DNA of 64,000 nucleotides from Paguma larvata (lineage: Eukaryota > Chordata > Mammalia > Carnivora > Viverridae). Below are positions 17,301 to 29,300 of the stretch, piece by piece. The stretch lies in assembly GCA_030068075.1 (NCBI GenBank), contig CM057841.1, positions 49,083,030 through 49,147,029 of the forward strand, written 5' to 3'. The notes under the pieces were generated by a model. That model did no database searches. It worked only from the letters and a program-made list of their open reading frames with translations, and had not been told where the DNA came from. Made by a program: the position numbers and the translations under genes. How positions within the stretch are numbered: the stretch's first letter is position 1; each line of letters starts with the position of its first letter.

Positions 17301-20300
17301 GGTCTTGGGGAGCTGATCCTCAAAGTCCAGCGGCTTCTCCTAAGGGCTTCTGGGGCACACCGCCTGCCGCGCTCTCCCTCTGCAGAGGGGTGAGCTCGGC
17401 AGCTGGGGCTGGGCTGGCTTCGAGGGCCCTCCCTGCTGGCAGCGGTGGGTTTCTCAAGGTCCTCCTGGGCGAGCTGTGAGCGAGGAATAGCATGGAGGAG
17501 ACAGGGAGTGTTGGGTGCCACGACTCTGTCCTCAACAATACGGGGGAGAGGTCCTCTGCTTCTCGGCCTTGGAAATTCTACCCCAAATCTTCGAGGGACT
17601 TGGGCACGGAAAGATACAGGATGAAGGGGAGAAGAGGCTGCTCCTGACTCGGCCCAGAGCAGTCAGTGGGGCAGGGCCTCCTCCTTCCCACAGGTGGACG
17701 GACTTGGGGGTCGGTGTGCAGGCAGGCCTGTGTGGAGCCGAGGGTGCCACCCTCAGAGCCCTGTCCCCCAGCCCAGCATCCCCTGGCAACGGCATGCAAG
17801 GTGACCTCTGAGAGACCCTACTCTGGCAATGCCCCAGGGAGTGTCCTCCCCACTGTCCGAGCATCATGAACAGGCTGCTCTGCCGGCCCGCCAGGGTGCC
17901 CCAGGAGAGAAGGGGCTGGGCGCCTCTGGAACCAGGAATGCCAGATGTGCTCCACGCCTGCCCAAGGGGCTGACATGTACACCCAGAGAGCCTCGGGAAC
18001 AAGGAGGCTGGCCTCTCCCCTTGTCTCCCTCCTTTTCCTGCCAGCCGCGATGCAGACACACGGGATGGAGCTCACTCGGCAACCATCCTGGCCCGTGAGA
18101 TGCAGGCCCTGTGTGGAGGATGGTGAGACAACAAGATGGATGGAGGTGTGGCCCCTGCTACTCGTGGAGGTGCCGTCGGCCTGACACCGCTCACATCCAC
18201 ACCACGACAGACGACAAAGAAAAGTCTTGTGTTCAATCTACTCCTGTGCCCTTCCAGCCACTCTCGCGTAACTGTTATACTGAGCTCCCCCCAATACCCC
18301 TCCCTGTCCTAGGTGTCCCCCACCCCCACAGGCCCTGTCTGTCCCCTGCACTCTGTGGGCTGAACGATGTCACTAGAACATGGATTGGACAGGTCACTTC
18401 TACTCAAAACCCTCTACCCTCAGGCAGGTACCTGGTTCCTCTGGAGCACCACACCCCTGGCGGCTGGTCCCCAGTCTGCTGCTCAGGCTTCATCTGCCAA
18501 GCCCCGTCTGCCCGCCCTTTCCAGACTTCCAGACCTTCGACAGACTGCATCCTTTGCTGGCGACACCCTCCCACTGGGGCTTATCTGCTGAAGGCTACCT
18601 CATGGTCCAAGGCCAGCTTGGACGTCTTCTCTGTGGGTTACCTGTTATCTTCAGTAAACGGATGAACACGTTCCCCAAACGCTCACATCCCATCTTGGCC
18701 CCAGACGAAACACGCAGCTGGAGCCCCGGAGACTCCACGGGTGCTCGGCGGGGCCCGGAAACCAGGGCCTGGGGAAAACTTGCCAGGGGGGTCCCCAGCC
18801 ACGCCAGGGCAGCCTTACCTTGGCCGGCGGCTTCGTCCCCTCCCAGCCGCGTGCATCCATGGATGGGGGCACCTGGTATATGTCATGTCCTATCCCGGCG
18901 GAAGGCGGCACCTGGTAAATATCCTGGGCGGGGCTGCCAGGCCCTGGGGGCACCTGGTACAGGTCTGAAGCTGGGCTGGGAAAAGGGTGATGGGGCATCT
19001 GCTTTGAGAACATAGATGTCTGTTTGGCTGGGGGAGACTGGAACTGTGGGCTGGGCCCGGGGGCTTGGTAGAGGCCTTGCTGAGTCTTGCTGGGGGTAGG
19101 CACCAGGTAGACGCTATCGGCCTGGGGCTGGTATGCGGCAGGCAGCATGGGTGTGTACTGGGCAGCCGGGGCGTGGAGGCCAGGCTGGGGCTGGGCCGAG
19201 GTGGCGGGTGGGCCCGGCCCGGGCCCTGCTGGCTTCTTGTCGTGCATGCCCACCAGGATCTTAAGGCGGTTTCCGGGCACAATGCCTTGGCGCCCATGCA
19301 GTGAGCACAGCCACCAGCCATCCAGGCCTTGTGTGTCCCGTTCCAGCACCGTCATGATGTCACCCTTGCGGAAGGAGAGCTCATCCGGGGACTCGGCCAC
19401 GTTGTCGTAGAGGGCCTTGGCCAGTACGTTCTGGGGAGAGAGGAAGCGGGTGGGCGTGAGGATGTGCAGCAGGGGCTCAGCGGCAAAGAGGCCTCGGCCC
19501 CCCTGCTCCCAGCAAAGAGGCCCAGCTGATCCTGGCATTTTCCACATAAGCCTGGAGAGTGCCCCCAGATCCTCTGGACTGCAGCCACCGCCTTCACTCC
19601 AGGGGTGACACTCATGATACTCTTGAAAACCACTCCCCTAAGTCACACTACAACCTGGATCAGCATTGGAGCGAATAGTAATAATGAAAATAATGGCCAC
19701 CACGTTCTGGGAAGAAAACAGGATACAAACCCTCCCTGCTCCAACTCGACGGTGCTGCTGTCCTGCCAGAGCAATGAGCCAAGAGGAAAAAAACGAGAGA
19801 GTGGGGAGGGGACATACAAGGACAAAACAGTCACCATCTGCAGACCATATGACCATCTACATAATAATTCCAACAAACGAGAATCCGTAACTGATGAGGA
19901 AGAAATATAGAAAAGACATCGCACGACAACAACAAAAAGCTACCAGTTATCCAGGAATTAATCAAGCAAAGACAGCAGGAAACCTCAGGGGGAGAAATGT
20001 GTACTTTCTGCCAAAAGGCTCAAGGAAAAACCTGAATAAAGGAGACAACACACCAAGTTCACGGTGGGATGACCAAGCACTATAAAAGGCCAATTGGCCT
20101 AAGCTTATTAATAAGTTACACGTATAACAATAATGCCAGCAGGATTTTTTTTTTTTTAGGAATTTGACCAAAGGAGAAGAATCCTTCTAGAATTCAATGG
20201 CAGAAGAGAGGTGCACAAGTAAGCAGGTCAGTTCTGAAAATGAGGCGCGAAGAGACATGCCGCCCTCTTTTCGAGCTGTGAGGATGTGCGCAGCTCCCAT

Positions 20301-23300
20301 CGGCGAGCGGGCCCGGGGCCGATGCGGGGCCGAGGCGCCGGGACAGAGCCCTGGGAGGGCCCCACGCTCCCGGAACCGGGGAGACACTGTAGGCGGTACC
20401 ACACAGCCGCGGGAAGGACAAGACTGCTTCGCGGGCGGTATGAGAACCATTCACTGCAGCGAGAAAAATCAGTCCACACACTTGCCTTGTGTTGTAAGTA
20501 AAGGACACTTACAGACTCGAGTGTCAAAGATACAACTCTGGCTCTAATAAAAGAAAAAATGGGGGAGAACATCTTTGTGACCTAGAAATGGGGAAAATTA
20601 TGAAATACAACTCCAGAAACAAAGATCCCAAAAGCACAAAACATAAGGTAACGACAATGACACAGGGACGATGGACTCAACCTCACCAAAGTGAATGGTT
20701 TCTACTGGCTGGGGGACAACACAAAACTGACAGGGTAACAGGTCACCAGTGACAAGAGAGGGATGAACCTAGAACCTGGAGGCATTCCTACAAATCAGCA
20801 AGGCAAAGACAAGAATACCAACAGAAAACCAACAAAATAAAAACAGCGAGTGCTCTGAAGGGGAAAAGGAATGGCCAAGACCACTATGAAGGAGCTCAGG
20901 GTCCAGCCAGCACAGCGGGACGTCTCGGCGACTCTGCTCTGTGAGCCCTCGGGTGTCCAGGTATCTGGTAGGGAAGGTCAGCCACACCCTCCTGAGTCAG
21001 AATACCAGGCAGACCTATGGCCCAGAACCGTTTACGTAAACGTAATAAATGTCTACACAACAACTCTATATATTTTCCACAGACGATTGCCCAGGGACAG
21101 AATCTAGACACATTATATTAGCATGGATGCTTCTGGAAAAAGAACGGGCATCAGGAATGAGGAAAAAACAGCAAAATAAGGAAAGGGTCTCATACAGACA
21201 GTGACCACAGAAGAGCAATACCCTCCCCTAGTCACACGTTTTACCCTGTAATTCTCCTGGTAACTCTCCCAGCCACCCCAGAAGCAGGCACTACCATGGG
21301 GCTCCATTCATTAGCAACCCCCCACCCCCAGATCGAGCAGGGCCATGAGCTCAGCATGGCCCTAGCACGGAAAGGCCCTGCCGCCAAGCAGCCTGTGTGG
21401 GACCTGGGAAAGGCCTTGGGGGCACTGGGATAGAGGCGGGAAGACTGCAGCGCGGCACAGCCCCAGCGAGCAGACCCGAGTATCACCGAGATGAAGAACC
21501 AGGACCAGGGAGGCCCCCGTGTTCTCAATCTTGGGGCTCTGCTGCGCTGCTCCTCTTGTGCAGGTGCCAGGTTCAGGCTGGACCCAGAGATACCACAGAG
21601 GGTCCCCAGCAGAGGGAGGAGCAAAGGAGGCACCTGGGTGAGAGGAGGCCAGGGCTGCTCTGGTATCCTAGGGAGGGGAGGAAGAGGGTTTAGCTGGGAG
21701 CCCATTTCTCCAGAGCGACTCAGAGCCTCCAGACCCAAACAAGGCTGGAAAATTGGGAACCGAGAGGGGCTGGGCCAGGGGAGAAGCCAGCCCAGGGGGG
21801 CAGCTCATGGACAGCACAGAACACAGATTCGCCCCAGTACCAAGGTGAGCACCGGGGCAAAGGCCCTCGAAACTGCCGGCTGCTACAACACTGCCCACGT
21901 CATGACTGTAATGATTAAATACACACTGAAGCACAAATCGCCCTCAATAAAATGTCACTTGAACTTTTAAAAAATGGGGAGAGGGTAAGATTAACAGTGT
22001 TAATGTTTGAGACAATGGGGAGCTTTCTCTTCCTGTTTTTGAGAATTTGTCAGTTTGTATTTAAGAAGCATTTCTTGGCTTGGGGGTTGAAAAAAAAAAC
22101 CAAAACACATCCTGAAAAAGAACAGTGGACCACCTCCTAGGCTTCAAGTCAGGATGGGACAGAGGAGACCGAAGCGGGTCCGGAGGCCACAGCCCCAGGA
22201 GGAGCAGGCAGGGGCAGGGGTTGTCCTGCAGCCCATGGGGGCCCATGGGCCCCATCCCCCGGCTGCCTGCAAGAAAAGCAAGTTTCCCAAATATGGTCTG
22301 CAGCCTGCCTCAGGGAATCACATCCCGGCAGGGGGCGGGACACCCGGCCCACCCTCCCCCTGTGACCCCAGAACACAGAGCCACCCCACTGGGTCCCCCC
22401 CAGCCCCTGCCCTGGTGACCACAGGAAGTGCCAGCAGAGTGAGTCACGGGAAAATTCCCCTCGAGCCCAGTCAGAGGGGGCGGGGTACACAGACAGAGAG
22501 GACTGCCCCTCAGAGGCCCCTCACCTCTCAGGACAGCGCAAGGAAGGCTGGCAGAGGGGCCTCCACCAGGCCCTGCCAGGCAGTGCTGGGTGCTCTGGGA
22601 GGCTGGAAGGCTCTGCGGAGGGCAAGGTCCGGTGGGGGAGAGGGAAAGAGGGGGAGGGTCTGCCCCAGCCCAGAAGAGCTTGTGAGGCCTCCTGCGCCGA
22701 GGGTGGCCAGCCCCCACCCTCTTGGCGTGAGCTCACTGAGCAGTCAAGGCCAACAACGGCTGCAACTGTATAGTCTGGAGCGGCTGGAGCCAGGCTGGGA
22801 AGCACCTCTTGGGCTGGGCACGTGGCACAGAGTGCCTGGCACCAGGAGCGCCTCCGCCCCCATCGGCTGGTGCCCCCACCCGCAGCCCCAGGAGCATCCT
22901 CTCCACAGCCTGTGCCTGAGTCCTAGGTACCGCTGGCACTGGGGTACTCCAGCGGCCGAGCACCCCAGCTTTGGGCCTCTGAGCCTCCCCAGCTGCTCCT
23001 GAGACATATTCTTCCTTACTTCTCCTTCCTTCTTACAAGTCAAGCAACCAGACCTGGGTCTGGCTCTCGCTCCACTGCTGGGTGACCCTGGGTAAGTCTC
23101 TTAGCCTCTGAGAATCCAGATCCCCTGTGCGAAGGCCACAGTCCTGGTTTCATAGGACTGTTCTTTGTTTAACAAAAGATTTGCCAGACTCCTGCTCTCT
23201 GCCGGGTGCTGGGCCAGGCTCTGCAAGACGGTGCAGGCCTAGCTTGACCAGGCCCCTGTCTGCAGAGGGCTTACATTCCAGTGGGGCAAATACCAAGCCA

Positions 23301-26300
23301 TTTGTTAGGGCAGGGGGGGAAATTGCGATGCCAAAAACAATGTGGGACAGGGCCGTGGCATACACGGTGGTCAAAGATGACCTCCGCATGGAGGTGATAC
23401 TTTGGATGATTCATGAAGAATGAAAAACAGGCAACCATGACAGCAGCCAGGGAAGAGCACACCGGCAGAGGATGGGCATGAGCCGAGACACTGGAGGAGG
23501 AAGAGGCTGGATGGAGACAGGGCTGTGGCCCTGGGGTGGCAGGCAGGCCGGAGCCAGTCTTATGCAGGATGCCTTGGGACAGTGCATGAGAGCTTCGTAA
23601 ATGTCACCCAATGGTGGCACCCCATGGCAGGTAAGCCCAGCCAGGGCAAAGCCTACAGCACCTGACCGTACCTACTCTGGCACACTCCTCAGGACCCAGA
23701 ATCTTGCCCCAGCACGGAAGAGGGGCCAGCCCCCCCAAGAGTCTAGCTTTCCAGCCTCTCTCAGTGCTGCGCCAACCAGGTGCTTCCCGCGCACCTCATA
23801 AGGGGGGCCGGCTATGACCTGTAGAGGGGCGCATTGCCAGGGCACCGTCAGAGTCCCTGCAGATACGGCCAGCCATGTGTGTCCAAGGGACCACAGAGAG
23901 TGCTGCCTGACTTGCCCCAAGCCTCTGGCCAACCTCATTCCTGCCTCTAGGAAATCTTGGGCCGTGTTCTACTCCAGAACAGGATTTGGGTGGCTCTCCT
24001 CCAGGAGGGTTCCCATGCCCCTCTTTGGGCACACGCTTCCCACTGCCCCCAATTCAAAGTGCTGACCAAAGCATCTCATTACCTAGATGCCCAGGACTGG
24101 GTTGGGGGGGGCGGCTGTGTCTTTCGGTATGGAACCCTCAGGCACACGTGCAGATCCTGGCCCTGAATGGGTGGGTTTAGGCAGAAGCCCCCCTTTCAGA
24201 AGATGGTATCCTAGCCTCCCTGGTAGCAGTGTGGCCATACCTGAGGAAGCCAGGAAGACAATCTGGGGCTCACTCATCCCAGAGGGAGGGGAGAGGAGAA
24301 CCTGTAGCCCAATGTCGACTGCCAGGCCCATTCAGAACAACACCCTGGTTGCTGCACATGGGAGCCAAGAGGGCTGTCCCGCAGGCCCTGCCCCATCTGA
24401 GAATAGCCCTCATTGTGTCCCAGGGCCCTGTGGGCACCAGACCCACCCGGACCTGGTGGGCCCTCACACATGGAGTAGCTGGGCCTTGGCCATGGGTGGG
24501 CGCACGTCTGGAGGACTGCAGCCATCTGACGCCTATGTGGGTCTCTCCAATGGCTTCGTCTGCTGCCTTGGGGAGGCCTGGATGCTCTGGGTATCCTCGA
24601 ACCCTGACTCTGTGGAAAGGCATGACATGGTAGCTGGGACTGGTGAGGAGACACTAGACTGATGGGGACATGATGGACAGGTTCAAAGTAACAGCAATAA
24701 TGACAAACTCTGTCAGGAGTAGGGTCTTTTGCATACTTCAATCATCCTTTTTAACCTTATGAGACACTATGATTACCTCCATCTTACAGATAGGGAAACT
24801 GAGGTACAGAACGGTTACTTGACTTGCTAAGGACAGAGTCGGGAAGCACCAGAGGCAGATCTGGGCTCTATGATAAAGCAGAGCTGGAAGGCTCCAGGTT
24901 GATGCTTAGGTCCCTGGAAACCAGGAGTGGTAATCTAACAGGCCTTTTCCTGAAACTCCCTGTCCCTCAGCCCCAACGTGCGCGTGCATGCCCACACACA
25001 CCCCAGCTCCAAACATAGAGCCTCGCACACAGCAGTCACTTGGGAAACACTAGTTCCCTTCATACCCAGAACCATCTCACACTTGGGCCAAGATTATTTC
25101 TGGGGTATTCTGTTTGCTTGTCTCAAGAAGCCCCCAGTGGCTAGTGGATACGGGTCCAATGCAGTGTGTCTGCGTCCACAACCCCTGCTCGCTGGTGCTG
25201 TAGAATTCCCCCTGGAAAGGCAGTAGCCAGGGGCCCACTAGTAAGGGTCCTGACCGCCCCCTCCCCCTGTCTCCCAGGCTGTAGGGGCACTGTTAGGGCA
25301 GAGTCTCTTCCCTTCCCAGATGTGCCCACACCCTCATCCCTGGTGTAACTCCATCCCAGCCAGCCTTATCATCACTCCCCTGATACACCCAGGGACAACG
25401 GAGTAGCCAGGAGCTGGGCTCAAGTTCTCGGTGTTCAACTATCAAGGAGCAAAACTGTGAGCAATCCCGATTCCAAAGCCATCCCAAGGGGAGCATGGCT
25501 TCTGCCCTACCTACCTCAGGAGTGCCTGAAGCTCACAGGACAGAGCTGGGACTGCGTGTGGGGCCTCAGCCCCATAACTGATGGTCCAGACCTAGAAGCC
25601 AGGTCTGTTGAATGAAGGACTAAAACCCACCTGTGATGGCCACTGCCAGCAGCTCCTTCAAACAAACATGAGCTATGGCCCAGCCAGCAGATGCTTCTGT
25701 GTCCAGGGCCAGCTCTGGGCCAGAAGCAGGACCCTGCCCCCACAGTCCCTGGGAGGCTGGGCAGAGAAGGAAAGGTGGCGTGGGCAGGCCCCTCCTGCTG
25801 CAGGACATAACACCTGCAGCCCCCAGCGCACCACAGGTGATGAGAACAAGCACACTGGAGGCAGAGCACCAAGACAGCGGGAAGGCAGAGCCCTCTATCC
25901 TGTAGTCCATTCCAGCTAACAGCTTGGGAACGGTCCCCAACACCTTTAGAATCCTCCCTGCTGCCACCCAGCTCAGGGAACTGACTCAGGCTGGCAGAGG
26001 TCAGAGCTGCACCCTTGACTACCCATTGCTCTCCTTCTCTGTCCCTGGGGCCTTCCTGGTTCACTATTGCGATTTAGTCTCTTGGAGAGGGCTCAGCATG
26101 AGGCAGACCTTTACTTCAGGGACAGCACCAGCCCCAGGTATGTCATCATGGAGGGGAAGAGGCAGAAGGGACAGCCCAGGAGGGACAGGAGGCACCCCGC
26201 TTCTTTTAAGACTCCAGTTTCTCCACCTTGACATCTAAAGCCCCCTGCAGCTCTGCTGCTCCCCAGTCCTAAATGATAACTTGCAGCATCTGCCTGGGCA

Positions 26301-29300
26301 GAAACAGAGGGGAACACGAAGGCACAAAAAGTGGGGTTCTCCAGCTCAAAAGAGAATACCAAACCCCTGATTTCTGGGAGGCAAAGAAGAGATGAGGGTC
26401 CGAGATGGGGCCCTGCTTTCACTCCAGGGCCAGTACTTCACTGCACTCCTTACTCAGTTGGTTAAGCGTTGGACTTCAGCTCAGGTTATGATCTCACGGT
26501 TCAGGTCATGATCTCACGGTTTGTGGGTTCCAGCCTCACGCTGGGCTCTGGACTGACAGTTCAAAGCAAGGAACCTGCTTCAGATTCTGTCTCCCTCTCT
26601 CTTTACTCCTCCCCGACTCATGCTTTGTCCCTCTGTCCCTCTCTCTCTCTCTCTCTCTCGAAAATAAACATTAGGGGCGCCTGGGTGGCTCAGTTGGTTA
26701 AGCGGTCGACTTCAGCTCAGGTCATCATCTCACGGTCTCTGAGTTCGAGCCCCACGTCAGGCTCTGTGCTGACGGCTCAGAGCCTGGAGCCTGCTTCAGA
26801 TTCTGTATCTCCCTCTCTCTGTGCCCTTCCCTTGCTCATACTCTGTCTCTATGTCTCTCAAAAATAAATAAATGTTAAAAAAAATTTTTTAAATAAACAT
26901 TAAAAAAAAATTTAAGGGGCACCAGGGTGGAAAGCATCTGCCTCTTAGTTTCGGCTCAGGTCATGACTTCACAGTTCATGAGTTTGAGTCCCAGCATTGG
27001 GCTCTGTGCTGACCGCTCAGAGCCTGGAGTCTGCTTCAGATTCTATGTCTCTCTCTCTCTCTCTCTGCCCCTCCTCTGCTTGCGCTGTCTCTGTCTCTCT
27101 CTCTCTCTCAAAAAAAAAAAAAAAATGTACAAGGGAATTAGGGCAGCAAGACAGTGGATCCAGGGCCTCTCTCCAGTGCTAGAGGGCCCAGCCCCACCCC
27201 CTTGGTTGAAGGGAGACCACCCTTCAGCTCCTTATTGAGGGGCCTTGAGGACTTAGAGGAAGAGGGGCTTGTCCAATGTCTGCTGGAGAATGATCCCTAT
27301 CACCATGACCCTACAACTCACTCTCCAAGTGTGACTCCAACACTGTCCCTCACTCCAGAAGCCTCCTGGGGGGCACTCCTGGCCTTGTTTCTGGCTGCCC
27401 CAATTGGCTGTGGGCTCCTGGGAGGTGGGGGAGGGAGTTTTCCAGGCCCAAGAGAAAACAGTGGTGGGAACTCCTAGAAGAACAATGGGTGTCAGAAGGG
27501 ACCACAGAAACACAGGCCTGGAGGACCCCAAAAGTTGGCAGCCCCAGCAGAGCATGGCGGCACCCCAGGGACCAGAGCACTTTCAATTGGGGGCGGGGGG
27601 CGGGGCGTGGAACACGTCGGGCAGAGCATGAGGCTGTACCAGAAGATGAAGTTCTGGATCCAATTCTGTGAGAACAAGTACCTGTCCCTCTCTGCCTCAG
27701 TCTCCCCATCTGTACGACAACAGGGAGAGCAGCTGTCTCAGGGACCTTTCCTGCCCAGGATGCCCTAGTGGCGCCGCCCTTCCTTCAAACCCCTGTCCAG
27801 GCCTGAGGGGATGGTGCTAGCAGCCCACAGCACTCACACCCTGGCTCGGCGCAAACTGTAACGGCCAGAGGCTCCAGCTCTCCTCCTGGAACCCAGGGTG
27901 ATGGTCCCAGCAGCACCTGGGGTTGCCCTGCCCAGCTTCCACCAGTTCCTACTGGGCTCCTTCCTTGCCCAGGGCAATCGGGTAGTGGTGCCGGTGCCAG
28001 GAGGGCTCATCCCAGCAGCCAGCACACACCTGCTCTTCTAGGCCAGTCTGCCCTGCCTCCCTGGGACCCCACATCACCAGCTCTCCACCTGGGAAAGGAA
28101 ATGGGCACAGGAGAACGTGTCTCCCAGCCCAGAGGGATGAGGAAAGTGTCCAACGCTGGCTGAAACGGGCAAAGAAGTCAGAGCCAACCTGGAGAGTTCC
28201 TCCCAGCCTAGACTCTCAGGGTAGAGGTGAGGAAAAAGCAACTCTTGTCCTCAAGACCGACAAGTGGGGGCAGATTCCCCCAGTGTGGGATCCAATCCCC
28301 CAAATCTCCCCAGGCACTAACCCACCCACGGTCCCGGAGCACCCTAGCCCTCAGCAAATCTCAACTTGGACACCTTCAAAACCGCCCTGGGCTGTGCCTC
28401 GTGCAGCAGCGACCGGCTGGGGACTCTGGCTACGGACTCCGGAGGGGCAGACCCACCCCTCCCCCAACTCCACACGCTCAGCTCTACCCTCAAACGCTGG
28501 AACCCGGGGTCACGGTGCAGCCGTGGACTCCCGCCGCCAGGATCCAACTCCAACCGAAGTTTTTGCAGTCATTGTAGGTAAAGGCAGAGAAGCGCCTGCC
28601 CTCAGGCCTGGAATTCAGGGCTGGCAGGCTGGGGGTGAATCATTAACAGACCCAGGATTGGCGCTCGGGAGCACCAACACCTCCTGGATCACCACGCACT
28701 GGTTCACTCAACCTCTACCCTGGGAGCGGGGAGGGGGCAGCTCCCGGCTTGAAAACAGAGATGGACCACCACCCCACTTCCTGGAAATCCACCCGTCCTG
28801 GAAGTTCACGGTCCAAGAAATCTCGGACCCCTCCTTGTAGCTGAGGAAACTGAGGCTCGGAGGTGTGTCACGCAGGCCCAAGGTCACCCAGCAGGCGGCG
28901 GCCGGCAGGGGGAGAATGGGACTCCCGCCAGCAACTTTCCCGGATCCAGGAACTTTCCTGCCGTCCAGCGGCCCCTGAGTCCCGCCCTTCTAACCGCCCC
29001 GTGGGTGCGCAGGCTCTGGGATCCTCTGGAGTCCTTGCCTCCAGGCGCCCCCTCCACGATGGGAGAGGGGTTTCAGACCTCCGACCCCTGCCCGGTCGCG
29101 ACCCCGCGGAGGCTCCAGCGGCCAGCTATTCCCAGGACCCGCAGGTCCGGCAGGAAATGCCACACATTTAACTCTTTCTCTCTTCCGACCGACCCAGGCG
29201 TGGACAGAGCGGTCGCCCTCAAAGCCCCTACGCGGAGCCCGCCCCGACCGGCGCTCTCGGACCCGGGGCCACGTCGGCCGCACTCACCAGGTAGTTCATC

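Larger units (their letters stand above)
13081..18818 (-). other. BCAR1: BCAR1 intron 2, 5.7 kb, no SINE seen
   Basis: No gene and no SINEC recognised. Contents noted separately: a G-quadruplex motif at 14594-14624, a 12-base G run at 15919-15930 and a GT/GA microsatellite at 16697-16790. GC-rich open frames in both strands are not supported by splice or homology evidence. Confidence 0.6.
19431..29287 (-). other. BCAR1: BCAR1 intron 1 (proximal form), 9.9 kb
   Basis: Holds an old L1 relic (19640-21240), MIR relics and a three-SINE cluster (26450-27125). No other gene recognised. Confidence 0.6.

Noticed and set aside
22154..23002. Plus-strand open frame of 282 codons in BCAR1 intron 1
   Set aside because: Low-complexity, Pro/Arg/Gly-rich translation typical of GC-rich intron; no splice or homology support.
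26674..26760. tRNA-like sequences
   Set aside because: These are the tRNA-derived heads of SINEs; none keeps a full cloverleaf as a functional tRNA gene would.
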